This document shows, one piece after another, positions 25,155 through 34,670 of a stretch of DNA of 64,000 nucleotides. A program made the position numbers and the translations under genes. The number at the start of each line of letters is the position of its first letter. Positions within the stretch are counted from its first letter, which is position 1. The stretch spans positions 62,001 through 126,000 of the forward strand of contig JAHEYP010000002.1 in the NCBI GenBank assembly GCA_023251535.1, in the 5' to 3' direction. This stretch comes from Bacteroidota bacterium (GTDB taxonomy: Bacteria; Bacteroidota; Bacteroidia; AKYH767-A; OLB10). The notes beneath the pieces were generated by a model, which was not told where the DNA came from, ran no database searches, and was given only the letters and a program-made list of their open reading frames with translations.

Positions 25155-28100
25155 TTAGTCTTTTATACATCGCACCGATCGACCAGCTTTTGTTAACGGC
25201 AACTCTACGTATCGAACAAATTGCCCGTTAAAACTTTGAATAGTATTATAGGCTATTGAATTGCTTTCCCACCAAAAACCTAAATTGCCGCGCGCGCTAA
25301 ATAAAATGTTGGGAAATGACTCGCTTCTGCCTCCGGCAGGCACACCAGTAAACCCACTACTATTGGTGGCGTCAACATTTTGAAAGTTGTAATGGGTTAA
25401 GCCTGTTTCTTTTAACTTTCCCCCTGCTACCGTATTTCCTCCTAGGTAATTACTTAGGATTGTCCAGTCATTCGTTGTGGGTACATGCCAACCAGCAGGA
25501 CATAACGCAGTATCATTTACGGTATACCAATTATAAATTTTGCCATAAAGCGCATTTTCCGAACTATCATTGTTGTAATAACACCATGCCCCTTTTTGAG
25601 TGAGGCTGGAATTGGTCCAATCGCTAACTGAAGAAGCATTTGGGATATTAATACCATTACGGTATTTCGACGTATTTAAATTTGATTTAAACCAGACTTG
25701 GTTGCCGATTCGAATAGTATCATAAACATTGCCATCTACATCTTTTACTCCTTCAAATAACTCTGTGCTAAAGCTAAATTTTACCTTGTTTTTCATTTGA
25801 ATCGGGAGATTGCTCCAAGTTTCGATGCTATTTCGATGTTTAATAGAAATATAATACGATGAATTATATGGAAGATTATCGAAATTCACTTCAGCAAAAC
25901 CTGTATCCTTTAAAATCACTTTTTCTTCGAAAGAAGTTAAGGAAGGTTCAAACTGATCATGGAGCGCTACAGTAATGGTATCAACATCGTGAGGGTCGGA
26001 TGATAAACCGTCGTTATATAAGACAGGGTTCATTTTCATATTCCCAGTATAAAATCCTTGGATAAACATCTTCAGTGTAATACCGTTGCAATAATTCACG
26101 AGAGCAGGAATACTATTTGAGTTCACTATAGAAGTTGTTTGACAAACATTATTTGCAGTCATTGTACATGACACCAACGACTCATTTGTCAAGGTTGAAG
26201 AATTAAATTGAGGACCAGTGAAGGATGTTGGTATTCCGTTAACACTCCACAAATAATTAGGTGAAGGACCTCCATTGGTAGCATTCGCAACGTAATGAAT
26301 AGTATCACCGAAACAAGAATTATAATTGTTACTGCTAATGTTTATTGAAGGTGTAACATAAGATTGAATGGTGATATTATTTGAGTTTACTAAAGAAGTT
26401 GTCATACAAAATTCCGATCCTGTCATGCTGCAATAAACTTGGTCACCAGCATGTGGATTTGAAAGCGTAAATGAAGCACTGTTATGGTTTTGGTCGATAT
26501 TATTTACATACCACCTAAAATACGGATATGGTCCACCATGCGTAGTAGAAGCATTAAATATTAGAGGTCCACCAACACATGGATTTGTTGTAGTAGCAAT
26601 TGACACAGTTGGAGTAACATTAGGATATATATATGCTGTCATGCTATCGACAGCCACATTTGTTGATTGGCAAGTAGAATTGGTATATACATAGCACTTG
26701 ATGACATCTCCATAATGAAGTGTTGAACTAGCATAAGTATTTGAGCTATTAAAAAACACTTGTGCATTGTTTTTATACCACACAAAAATTGGCGAAGGAC
26801 CACCGTTTACAACTTGAGCATAAACAGTAACTAATGTGCCTTCGCATACTTCATTGGTATTTCCACCTAAATATAGCTCCGGAGGAGAAGGGTCGTTAAC
26901 TGTAACCGTTGCAGAAGTTGATGAACATCCATTGATATTTGTAACAACAGCTGAATAATCACCTGGCGCCGTTGCTGTAACTGATTGAGGAACTATTAAA
27001 CTCCATTTTTTTATGTCATCATAAAATGTGCTTATAAAAATATTATTCGATTTTCTATCAAAGAACATCTTTCTTGCAGCGCACCATCCTCCCCCAATAT
27101 TGCAAACATGATTATTGGTAATGATGGTTGTACCTGATGCAGCACCCGGGGTCCATTTAACAATGCGATCGTTAAAATAATCAAATACTATTAAATCACC
27201 GTCCGTATTCATCCCAATATCGGTGGGATAATTAAACTGGCTATTACTAGTTCCTGATGCAAATCCGCCGGCAACAGTAGTACATACATTACTTCCAGGA
27301 GGGAATTTTACAATACGAGCAACAGTAGTGTTTAACGAGGCACCGTCGCAATCAGAAAGATAGATGTTTCCCGCCGAATCAATATAGATAGAAGTAAGAA
27401 ATGCAATTTGAGTTGAAGTATGTCCTGATACCCCTGTGCCTGCTACTAAAACTCCACTAGTTGCACCTGGGGTCCATTTTATAACTTTTGCGGTTTGGGC
27501 CAAATAAACATCACCGTTTGGAGTAACATAAAAACCTCCAAGAAAATAAATTTGATTCAATGCAAGTCCATATCCATTTCCTCCTGCAACGATGACTCCG
27601 CTAGAAGAACCAGGAGCATATTTCATAATCCGATCGTTTAATCGATCATAGATATATAAATTATCATGCACATCGATGAAAAGTTGTTCCGGCTGGTTTA
27701 ATTGGTTAAGTGCAGTCCCTGCAACTCCTGTGCCCGCCACAATAATTCCTGAAGTAGCTCCAGGCAAATACTTCACTACGCGATGATTGTTTTGGTCAGC
27801 AATATAAAGTGCACCTGAAGCATCTACCGCCATGCCTTGAGGGTCGTTTAATTGATTTAGCGCAGATCCAACCGCATTTGAACCTGCAGGTTTTGGTTGA
27901 GGTTTGTAAGTTCCTATTGGCTGCGAAATCAATGATTGATTTAAGTACCAAGAAATTGAGGTTGTTGAAAGTGTATCAACAATAGCTGTTAATGTTGATC
28001 CAGTACAATTATTTCCGGTAATAGTTACTGATGGCGCAGGCTTAATAGTCATGGTAATTGAATTACTACTTGCTGTAGATGTAGTTAAACAATTTTCATA

Positions 28101-29591
28101 GGCCATGATAGAACATGTAACTACATCGTTGTTTTGTAAAGTAGTAGTTGAAAAGGTGGTTGAAGGAGAATTTTGCATTTGAAATCCGTTGACATACCAT
28201 TTTATATCGGGATATAATCCTCCGTTAGTAGTAACCGCAGTGAAATCGACATTTTGTCCGGCACAAACATTATTTGTTGATGAAGTAATTGATACAGCCG
28301 GAGTAACAATTGGGAAAACTGAAACCGTAATTGGATTTGATGTAACTACCGAAGGATTTTGACAAGTATTTGTAGCTGTCATTACACAAGTTACAACTTC
28401 ACCATTCGCAATTGAAGCAGTTGAATAGGTATTACTGTTGGTACCTACATTCGCCCCTCCTATTTTCCATTGATAGGAAGGGAAAAATCCTCCGTTAACT
28501 GGTGATGCTGTGAAAGAAATAGTGTTTCCAGTACAAATTGTTGTTTGGTCAGCTGATATTGTAACAGAAGGCACAATAGGCGTCGTTACTGTTATTACTA
28601 TATTATTCGAATTGACAGTATTTGCTGTTTGGCAAAAGTTATTTGGCGACATTCTACACGAAACTTTCGCGCCATTCGTTAAAGAAGTGGTAGTATATAC
28701 ATTACTGTTAGTACCTACATTATTTCCGTCGACTATCCACTGATAAGAAGGTGCAGAACCTCCGTTAGTTGCTGTCGCTGTAAAAGTAACTGATGTCCCA
28801 GCGCAAATGGAAGTGGAAGAGGCCGAAATGCTAATCGAAGGAACTATAGGTGCAGGAACCGATACCGATCGTGTTCGACTTACTGCTGCAGTTCCACAAC
28901 CCGACAGATGAGTGTAAAAACGGAATTGTCCGGAGTATGGTGCCGTAAATGTAACTTGACCTAATGCACATACGAATATAGTTGATGCATTTCCATTCGT
29001 AATTGTGATTACATCAGTAGTCAATGAACTTTTAAATGTTATAATTTGGTTTGATGTTAGCGAAACCATACTGTAATCTCCTGCAAAGGCTGCGGTGGTA
29101 ATAATTTGATCTCCTAGGGTACAAATTGGAGTGAAAACTGCGGCAGGATATTGACCATAAGGACTAGTAATGCATGGTTGAGGAGTGAAATTGCAACTTA
29201 TAAATCTCGAACGATTTACAAATTGACTTCCACAAGATGTAGTATGATCGTAGAAGCGATATACACCTGATACGGTTGGCTTAAAAATTACTGAAGCAAT
29301 TCCCCAAGCTAAAATTGAATTGGCGTTATCGGTAATGGTGATGATATCAGTTTGTGCAGAACAATCAAATTTATAGTACACACCGGCAGTTAAGTTAACT
29401 GCATCGTATTCGCCGGCATAACCTGCTGAAGTTATTAGCTGCGCTGCACCTGTGCAGGTAGGAGTGAAATTTTGCCACATACCTCCCGAAACGCATTGTG
29501 CTGACAAATAAGTGGGATTAATAAAAAAGGAGAAAAATAGTAATGAAATTACCCTTAAAATCCGCTTGTGATTTGAGCCTATTTTCGTCAT
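25155..29591 (-). CDS. Large exported mosaic protein with Ig-like repeats, NHL propeller and C-terminal FISUMP domain
   Basis: A 1478-residue exported protein with a signal peptide ending near YLSAQ. Two tandem domains follow (about 33-240, ending in FYDHTTSCG and FYTHLSGCG). Ig/PKD-like repeats share the patterns GxxPSYQW and VxCxMxxxxxC. About residues 560-880 form an NHL-type propeller with repeated LNQLNDPQGMAVDASG-like and DRIVKWTPGAASG-like units. More Ig-like repeats come next. The last 190 residues match the Fibrobacter succinogenes major paralogous domain (IGNQVWFKSNLN, CPAGWHVPTTNDW, GRSVRCIKD). No T9SS type A tail is visible. A surface-binding role is inferred. Confidence 0.85.
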   Translation of the reverse strand: MTKIGSNHKRILRVISLLFFSFFINPTYLSAQCVSGGMWQNFTPTCTGAAQLITSAGYAGEYDAVNLTAGVYYKFDCSAQTDIITITDNANSILAWGIASVIFKPTVSGVYRFYDHTTSCGSQFVNRSRFISCNFTPQPCITSPYGQYPAAVFTPICTLGDQIITTAAFAGDYSMVSLTSNQIITFKSSLTTDVITITNGNASTIFVCALGQVTFTAPYSGQFRFYTHLSGCGTAAVSRTRSVSVPAPIVPSISISASSTSICAGTSVTFTATATNGGSAPSYQWIVDGNNVGTNSNVYTTTSLTNGAKVSCRMSPNNFCQTANTVNSNNIVITVTTPIVPSVTISADQTTICTGNTISFTASPVNGGFFPSYQWKIGGANVGTNSNTYSTASIANGEVVTCVMTATNTCQNPSVVTSNPITVSVFPIVTPAVSITSSTNNVCAGQNVDFTAVTTNGGLYPDIKWYVNGFQMQNSPSTTFSTTTLQNNDVVTCSIMAYENCLTTSTASSNSITMTIKPAPSVTITGNNCTGSTLTAIVDTLSTTSISWYLNQSLISQPIGTYKPQPKPAGSNAVGSALNQLNDPQGMAVDASGALYIADQNNHRVVKYLPGATSGIIVAGTGVAGTALNQLNQPEQLFIDVHDNLYIYDRLNDRIMKYAPGSSSGVIVAGGNGYGLALNQIYFLGGFYVTPNGDVYLAQTAKVIKWTPGATSGVLVAGTGVSGHTSTQIAFLTSIYIDSAGNIYLSDCDGASLNTTVARIVKFPPGSNVCTTVAGGFASGTSNSQFNYPTDIGMNTDGDLIVFDYFNDRIVKWTPGAASGTTIITNNHVCNIGGGWCAARKMFFDRKSNNIFISTFYDDIKKWSLIVPQSVTATAPGDYSAVVTNINGCSSTSATVTVNDPSPPELYLGGNTNEVCEGTLVTVYAQVVNGGPSPIFVWYKNNAQVFFNSSNTYASSTLHYGDVIKCYVYTNSTCQSTNVAVDSMTAYIYPNVTPTVSIATTTNPCVGGPLIFNASTTHGGPYPYFRWYVNNIDQNHNSASFTLSNPHAGDQVYCSMTGSEFCMTTSLVNSNNITIQSYVTPSINISSNNYNSCFGDTIHYVANATNGGPSPNYLWSVNGIPTSFTGPQFNSSTLTNESLVSCTMTANNVCQTTSIVNSNSIPALVNYCNGITLKMFIQGFYTGNMKMNPVLYNDGLSSDPHDVDTITVALHDQFEPSLTSFEEKVILKDTGFAEVNFDNLPYNSSYYISIKHRNSIETWSNLPIQMKNKVKFSFSTELFEGVKDVDGNVYDTIRIGNQVWFKSNLNTSKYRNGINIPNASSVSDWTNSSLTQKGAWCYYNNDSSENALYGKIYNWYTVNDTALCPAGWHVPTTNDWTILSNYLGGNTVAGGKLKETGLTHYNFQNVDATNSSGFTGVPAGGRSESFPNILFSARGNLGFWWESNSIAYNTIQSFNGQFVRYVELPLTKAGRSVRCIKD

Positions 29592-29694
29592 AAAATATTT
29601 TTTTTCAAATAGACGAAAAAGAACCGATCAACAAAATCTAACCTTCGTTATATATTGTTGATCGGCAATAAAAGATATCTAATATTTCCTTTGA

Positions 29695-30519
29695 CTATTT
29701 AAAGCCTTTCTCTACTTGAGAGGCTACTATTTTTGTGAACCATGATAATGGAAGCAATTTGCGTAGCATTAGCAGGATCGGAGATAAACCACCTACAGGA
29801 TAGCGAAGTTTGTTGGAATTGTCGGTAGCTGCTTTGTAAACTGTTTGGGCAACGACTTCCGGACCGGGTGCATCTTTCCCTGCTTGTTGCGTATTCTTAA
29901 ATACTACCTCTTCGTATCGGTCGTAATCGGTGATGGAAGGGTTTTTGAATAAATCCATTGATCGATCGTAAAAATCGGTTTTAATGGCTCCAGGCTCGAC
30001 ACATTTCACCTTGATATTTAAATGACGTAATTCGAAGGCTAATGATTCAGAAAAGCCTTCTACAGCCCATTTTGTTCCGTGGTAGACCGAGTAGAAAGGA
30101 AAAGTGATCAATCCACCCATTGAAGTAATATTGATTATTGTTCCGTTTTTTGCGTTACGGAAATAGCGTAATGCTTCGCGGGTCACATTCATTAGTCCGA
30201 ATACGTTAGTATCGAATTGACGGCGCACTTGTTCGTCGGTCGATTTTTCAAAAATTCCAGTAGCTCCGTAGCCAGCATTGTTAACTACTACATCAATACT
30301 TGAAAAATCATTCATGATAGCATTAAATGCCTCTGAAATTGATGATTCCGAAGTGACATCAAGGGAGTATTTTTTAATCGATGAAATGGAATCGAAATCA
30401 GAGGTTTTCGAGGGATTTCTCATCGTTGCTGCTACATTCCACCCTTTCGCCGCAAATAACATAGCTATGGATTTCCCTATTCCAGAGGATGCGCCGGTAA
30501 TAACAATTGTCTTTTTCAT
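29695..30519 (-). CDS. Short-chain dehydrogenase/reductase
   Basis: A classical SDR oxidoreductase of 274 residues when started at the ATG at 30519 (MKKTIVITGASSGIG); an upstream ATG at 30537 adds six residues. Motifs are TGASSGIG (9-16), NNAG near residue 80, and the catalytic S133, Y146 and K150. The substrate is unknown. It lies downstream of the TetR gene on the same strand, and the pair is likely one operon with SDR expression controlled by that repressor. Confidence 0.9.
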   Translation of the reverse strand: MKKTIVITGASSGIGKSIAMLFAAKGWNVAATMRNPSKTSDFDSISSIKKYSLDVTSESSISEAFNAIMNDFSSIDVVVNNAGYGATGIFEKSTDEQVRRQFDTNVFGLMNVTREALRYFRNAKNGTIINITSMGGLITFPFYSVYHGTKWAVEGFSESLAFELRHLNIKVKCVEPGAIKTDFYDRSMDLFKNPSITDYDRYEEVVFKNTQQAGKDAPGPEVVAQTVYKAATDNSNKLRYPVGGLSPILLMLRKLLPLSWFTKIVASQVEKGFK

Positions 30520-30554
30520 AATTGAATATTTATTCATTTAAAATTTAAATTTTT

Positions 30555-31130
30555 TTAAGCCTTAATTCCCCTCATTACCAGTTGATATAACTGGTTCATA
30601 GTTTCTGCATTAATTTCTACAGCACCATCGTGATAAGCGCGAATCATTTCGTGAATAGGTCCTACGATTTGCGATAACAAAATCTCCACATTTACTGAAT
30701 GTAACTTACCTTCCTTCACTCCTCTTTCTAGAAGATCGTAAATAGGTTTTAATATCTGTTTACTCTCTTCTTTTACATTTGATTTTAGGAATGGTGAACG
30801 GTAATATTGCTCGAGGAAGGCGGACTCATTTACATGCTGCATAGTAACTTCGAAATATGCAAACCAGATCTTTTTCAAGACCAAATCGAAGTCCTCTTTT
30901 TGGTCGATTCCCTGTAAAAAAAGAATAGTTTTACGTCGTTTCAAAAACAAATAAAGCTGATTGATTAAATCGTCTTTATCTTTAAAGTAGATGTAAACTG
31001 TTCCCGTTGCCAGATTAGCTTCCTTAGCTACTTCCGCCATTTTTAATCCCGCAAAGCCTTTTTCGAGTACCAACTTTAATGTGGACTCGAATATTTGCTC
31101 TATCTTGGTATAATCGCGGTGACGTGCCAT
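30555..31130 (-). CDS. TetR/AcrR family transcriptional regulator
   Basis: The ATG at 31130 (MARHRDYTKIEQIFESTLKL) gives 191 residues. The N-terminal helix-turn-helix is visible as GLKMAEVAKEANLATGTVYIYFKDKDDL (residues about 25-52, shown here by its ends only). The C-terminal ligand domain is not assignable to an effector. A -7 box at 31139-31146 sits over the region of the alternative upstream ATG and supports the chosen start. It likely controls itself and the SDR gene. Confidence 0.9.
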   Translation of the reverse strand: MARHRDYTKIEQIFESTLKLVLEKGFAGLKMAEVAKEANLATGTVYIYFKDKDDLINQLYLFLKRRKTILFLQGIDQKEDFDLVLKKIWFAYFEVTMQHVNESAFLEQYYRSPFLKSNVKEESKQILKPIYDLLERGVKEGKLHSVNVEILLSQIVGPIHEMIRAYHDGAVEINAETMNQLYQLVMRGIKA

Positions 31131-31138
31131 TGATGCTG

Positions 31139-31146
31139 CAAAATTA
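31139..31146 (-). promoter_or_regulatory. -7 box of the tetR-SDR operon
   Basis: The minus strand reads TAATTTTG, ending 8 bases before the chosen ATG at 31130, so the transcript would be nearly leaderless. Confidence 0.55.
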
Positions 31147-31208
31147 ATGAACAATTATTCAATCATCCAAATTTTGATGAAAAATCGCAGTTTGAGCCGC
31201 ATTCGCAT

Positions 31209-31216
31209 TAACTTTG
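31209..31216 (+). promoter_or_regulatory. -7 box of the Smr-domain gene
   Basis: TAACTTTG matches TAnnTTTG and lies 16 bases before the ATG at 31233. The divergent tetR promoter is about 65 bp away. Confidence 0.55.
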
Positions 31217-31232
31217 CAAAAAATAAAAGATC

Positions 31233-32279
31233 ATGTTTCAGCCCGGCGATAAAGTAAGTTTTGTGAATGAAAAGCAAGAAGGAACCATTGTAACGGTTAA
31301 GCCTAACGGCATGATTGTAGTTGAAATTGAAGACGGCTTTCCTATAGAAGTTACTGCCCGTGAGTTAGTGATTAAAAACTCGATTTTAACGGTGCCAAAA
31401 GAGCAATCGAAACCCGATGCATCGAAAAGTAATTCTGAAAAACCGTTCATTTCAGATTATACTAATGCATTTCAGATGAAAAATAAAATAGCTTTAGCCA
31501 TCATTCCCGACTCAGGACAAGTACTATCAGGAAACATTAACCTACGATTGGTGAATGGTAGCGACGACGATGTTCTTGCAGCGATTTACACTCACAAAGC
31601 CAATAAACGTACTGGCTTAGGGGCTTTACATTTACTACCGGGGACTTCTGCTGAAGTTGCAACTATAAAGCGTGATCAAATCATTGATTACGACGGAATC
31701 ATTATTGAAGCGTTATTATACAGAAGCTCAGAAAGTACATCTCGTCCGCGTCTATTAAAATCATTTCCTTTTGAGCTACCTACTCTCTTCCAAAATTTCC
31801 CAAAACTTCAATCCCCTTTCTGCTTCTCTGTATTACAGGAAATCCATAACGGAGAACCCGTAATCGAGTCAGAGGAAGAATTAAGCGGTTTAATGGAGAA
31901 ATTTAAGTCCGACAGCATGAAATCAGGCTCAATGAAGAAAGTCGTTTTAGAGCCAACTAAAAAATCGCCCGACAATACACTTCAACGCTTTGGTTTATCA
32001 CCTGTAAATCACGAAATCGATTTGCATATAGAAGAACTCATTAATGAACCGGCGGGATTATCGAATGGAGAAATCATGCAAATTCAACTGAATCATTTTC
32101 ACAAAACACTCGATAAAGCGATGCTCTCGAAAGCGCAAAGTATTGTATTTATCCACGGAGTGGGAAATGGAAAATTAAAAGCTGCCTTGAGAGAAGAGTT
32201 GCGTAACTTGCATATAAAATATAAGGATGCCGATTTTACGCGCTACGGCGCAGGGGCAACAGAAGTAGTATTACGATAA
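31233..32279 (+). CDS. DUF2027 protein with C-terminal Smr domain
   Basis: A 348-residue Bacteroidota protein. Its N-terminus resembles a small beta-barrel (FQPGDKVSFVNEKQEGTIV). The middle is the DUF2027 domain (from about 95, NKIALAIIPDSGQ). The C-terminus is an Smr domain: HEIDLHIEEL (about 263-272) and the nuclease-type motif FIHGVGNGKLK. Smr domains are found in MutS2 and act as endonucleases or on stalled ribosomes. The role of this architecture is not known. It is convergent with the DUF922 gene, with one base between the stops. Confidence 0.85.
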   Translation: MFQPGDKVSFVNEKQEGTIVTVKPNGMIVVEIEDGFPIEVTARELVIKNSILTVPKEQSKPDASKSNSEKPFISDYTNAFQMKNKIALAIIPDSGQVLSGNINLRLVNGSDDDVLAAIYTHKANKRTGLGALHLLPGTSAEVATIKRDQIIDYDGIIIEALLYRSSESTSRPRLLKSFPFELPTLFQNFPKLQSPFCFSVLQEIHNGEPVIESEEELSGLMEKFKSDSMKSGSMKKVVLEPTKKSPDNTLQRFGLSPVNHEIDLHIEELINEPAGLSNGEIMQIQLNHFHKTLDKAMLSKAQSIVFIHGVGNGKLKAALREELRNLHIKYKDADFTRYGAGATEVVLR

Positions 32280-32280
32280 A

Positions 32281-32844
32281 TTAATTTATTATTACTTTGA
32301 TATCGGAATACGGACTGTATTCTAATAATTCGTCATTGATCTTTTCGATCCAAAAATCACTTACCCCCGACTCGTCTTTATTATCGGCATCGAAACGTTT
32401 TTGTGTCTTTAATAATTCGTCGAACAAATCGCGGTATTTCTTTTTTGCACGTTGCGGGTCATTTATTTTAGATATCTCTTTGCGGATTTTACGAGCATAA
32501 ATCTCTGTAATATTAAAATGCCCTTGTTCGTGCATTAACGTTTGAACATCATCTTTTTTCCGAAGCCACGATTCATCGGGATTCATATACGCCTGCACGG
32601 TATATTCAATATGCTTACCCGTTTGTTCGAACTGAAATCGGATGCCGGTAAAAATAAATCCCTGTAAAACATGACGACGATCGGCTCCTAACTTACGTTC
32701 TTTACGTCGTGAGACGCTATCTTTCTTAAAGTCATTTAACGTTAGTTGATCGGGTTTTCGCCAATAGATATCCGACGCTTCTTGAGCAAATAAAACTGTA
32801 ATGGTTGTGAATATGAGTATCCACAGCAGCAATCCAAACTTCAT
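32281..32844 (-). CDS. DUF922 family putative zinc protease
   Basis: A 187-residue exported protein with a signal peptide (cleavage after VLFAQ) and the zinc-binding HExxH-like motif HEQGHFNI (around residues 104-111), typical of DUF922. These are thought to be periplasmic metalloproteases, but no substrate is known. The tail (LLEYSPYSDIKVIIN) is short. It stands alone on the minus strand. Confidence 0.8.
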   Translation of the reverse strand: MKFGLLLWILIFTTITVLFAQEASDIYWRKPDQLTLNDFKKDSVSRRKERKLGADRRHVLQGFIFTGIRFQFEQTGKHIEYTVQAYMNPDESWLRKKDDVQTLMHEQGHFNITEIYARKIRKEISKINDPQRAKKKYRDLFDELLKTQKRFDADNKDESGVSDFWIEKINDELLEYSPYSDIKVIIN

Positions 32845-32905
32845 AGTACAATAATAATGAATTGAAATTTCATTGATAGATTCAAGAATATTTTAACTTC
32901 GTTGC

Positions 32906-34306
32906 ATGAAGATTACATTTTACGGAGCGGCGAAAACAGTTACCGGTAGTAAGCACTTAATTACAACCGAAAAGAAGAAGAATTTATTGCTTGATTGTGG
33001 ATTATTTCAAAGCAAGGGTTCCGACAATGAATATCTAAATCGCCATTTTGGGTTCGACCCAAGCACAATCGACTACATGATTCTTTCTCATGCGCATACC
33101 GATCATGCTGGAAATATTCCGCAATTAGTAAAAACCGGATATACAGGTCCGATTTACGCTACACCTGCAACCATCGATTTATGCAGAGTAATGTTAGCCG
33201 ACAGTGCTCATATTCAAGAAAGTGATATTACGTATTTAAATAAACGAAGGATCAAAAAAGGACAAGCCCCACTCTCTCCTATTTACACAGAAGAAGATGT
33301 GAAGCAAGCCATGCGACAATTTGTCCCGGTAAAATACAATGAAGTAACACTAATCGACGATCATATTCGCTTTCACTTCACCGACTCAGGACATATCCTT
33401 GGAAGTGCTGCAGTAAACCTTGAAATAGATGAAAAAGGGAGCACAAAAAAAGTCTTTTTTTCAGGAGATGTAGGAAGGTATAACGACATCATACTAAGAG
33501 CTCCACAAGAATTTCCGCAAGCGGATATCATTATATGCGAAACCACCTATGGGAATAGGCTTCACGAGCATACAGTTGATGCTGAAGAGCGTTTAATGAA
33601 AATAGTTCAAGATACCTGTGTTGAACGCAAAGGAAAGCTTATAATCCCTGCGTTTAGCTTAGGAAGGACGCAGGAAGTTGTTTATGCTCTAGATAGAGCT
33701 CATACGGCTGGTAAGATGCCACATATACCGGTGTATGTCGACTCACCATTAGCCATTAACGCAACCGAGATCATGCGAAAGCATACTGAGTCGTTTAATC
33801 CCGAGATATTAGAATACATGAAAAAGGATTCAGACCCTTTCGGATACGACGAAGTGTTTTATATAAGAGACGTAGAAGATTCTAAGGCGCTAAACGATTT
33901 TCCGGAGCCGTGCATTATTATATCAGCATCGGGTATGATGGAAGCTGGAAGGATTAAGCATCATATCAAAAACAACATAGAAGACCCCAAAAACACTATT
34001 TTGATTGTGGGTTATGTTACTCCAAATAGTCTTGGTGGAAAGTTGAAAGACGGTTCGCCGGAAGTCAAAATTTTTGGTGAGTTATATTCGGTAAAAGCAA
34101 AAGTAGAAGTCATAGATTCCTATTCAGCGCATGCCGATTATGCCGAACTGTTGAAATATTTATCGTGCCAAGATCCCGAAAAGGTGAAAAAATACTTTAT
34201 GGTTCATGGTGAAGAAGAGGCCCTTGCTGAATTTCGTATTAAGCTGATGGAGAAAGGGTTCCAGCATATTCATATACCTGATTTAGGTGAGTCATTTGAG
34301 GTATAA
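32906..34306 (+). CDS. Metallo-beta-lactamase fold RNase with beta-CASP domain
   Basis: A 466-residue cytoplasmic protein of the CPSF73/YSH1-like family. The zinc-binding motif SHAHTDHAG (H59, H61, D63, H64) and GHILGSA mark the MBL core. The beta-CASP insert and RMMBL part include FSLGRTQEV, SASGMMEAGRIKHH and DSYSAHADY. Such proteins cut RNA. The gene lies just upstream of the FNR-type box of the DUF2892 gene. An imperfect -7 box (TAACTTCG, 32893-32900) precedes it closely. Confidence 0.93.
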   Translation: MKITFYGAAKTVTGSKHLITTEKKKNLLLDCGLFQSKGSDNEYLNRHFGFDPSTIDYMILSHAHTDHAGNIPQLVKTGYTGPIYATPATIDLCRVMLADSAHIQESDITYLNKRRIKKGQAPLSPIYTEEDVKQAMRQFVPVKYNEVTLIDDHIRFHFTDSGHILGSAAVNLEIDEKGSTKKVFFSGDVGRYNDIILRAPQEFPQADIIICETTYGNRLHEHTVDAEERLMKIVQDTCVERKGKLIIPAFSLGRTQEVVYALDRAHTAGKMPHIPVYVDSPLAINATEIMRKHTESFNPEILEYMKKDSDPFGYDEVFYIRDVEDSKALNDFPEPCIIISASGMMEAGRIKHHIKNNIEDPKNTILIVGYVTPNSLGGKLKDGSPEVKIFGELYSVKAKVEVIDSYSAHADYAELLKYLSCQDPEKVKKYFMVHGEEEALAEFRIKLMEKGFQHIHIPDLGESFEV

Positions 34307-34372
34307 CTGATAAATATCAGCTGCTTTACTGACGGAAGTTTTTACGGTCACGGTTGCTCCATCCTACATTTG
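34307..34372 (+). promoter_or_regulatory. FNR/CRP-type box and -7 box of the DUF2892 gene
   Basis: The perfect dyad CTGATAAATATCAG (34307-34320) fits the FNR-type core TGAT-N4-ATCA. Its centre, 34313.5, is 51.5 bp upstream of the first base of TACATTTG (34365-34372). There is no TTG at -33, as expected of an activator-dependent promoter. The same geometry occurs at 38119, 40638 and 49594. Confidence 0.75.
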
Positions 34373-34393
34373 GCCAATCAAAACCCGCAAATT

Positions 34394-34585
34394 ATGAAAG
34401 CAAATCTCAGTTCCAATGATCGAGTAATTCGTTTGGTATTAGGCGTTGTTATTGCCTCAATCTTTATCTATCAAAACTCAGCTCTGGCAGTTTTAGGATT
34501 AATTCCATTTGTAACAGGTGCAGCCGGTCTTTGTCCGTTGTACTCAATCATTGGATTCAGCACATTAAAAAGTAACAACGCGTGA
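34394..34585 (+). CDS. DUF2892 (YgaP-like) small membrane protein
   Basis: A 63-residue inner-membrane protein with two hydrophobic segments (RLVLGVVIASIFIYQNSALA and VLGLIPFVTGAAGLCPLYSI) in the DUF2892 pattern. Family members are often attached to or near rhodanese and redox genes. The ATG at 34394 is used because the earlier one at 34370 falls inside the -7 box. The FNR-type site upstream links it to the microaerobic genes that follow. Its biochemical role is unknown. Confidence 0.85.
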   Translation: MKANLSSNDRVIRLVLGVVIASIFIYQNSALAVLGLIPFVTGAAGLCPLYSIIGFSTLKSNNA

Positions 34586-34613
34586 TAGTGTATTACTATT
34601 TTCACGAAGCGTT

Positions 34614-34630
34614 GATTAATAACATTAATC
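34614..34630. promoter_or_regulatory. Palindrome upstream of the histidine kinase gene
   Basis: GATTAAT (34614-34620) and ATTAATC (34624-34630) form a perfect 7-bp dyad with three bases between, 41 bp before the kinase ATG. It is not an FNR-type site in spacing and could be an operator of another kind. Confidence 0.35.
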
Positions 34631-34670
34631 CATTATTTTTACTGCCATACCCGACAGGAAAAACTAATTT

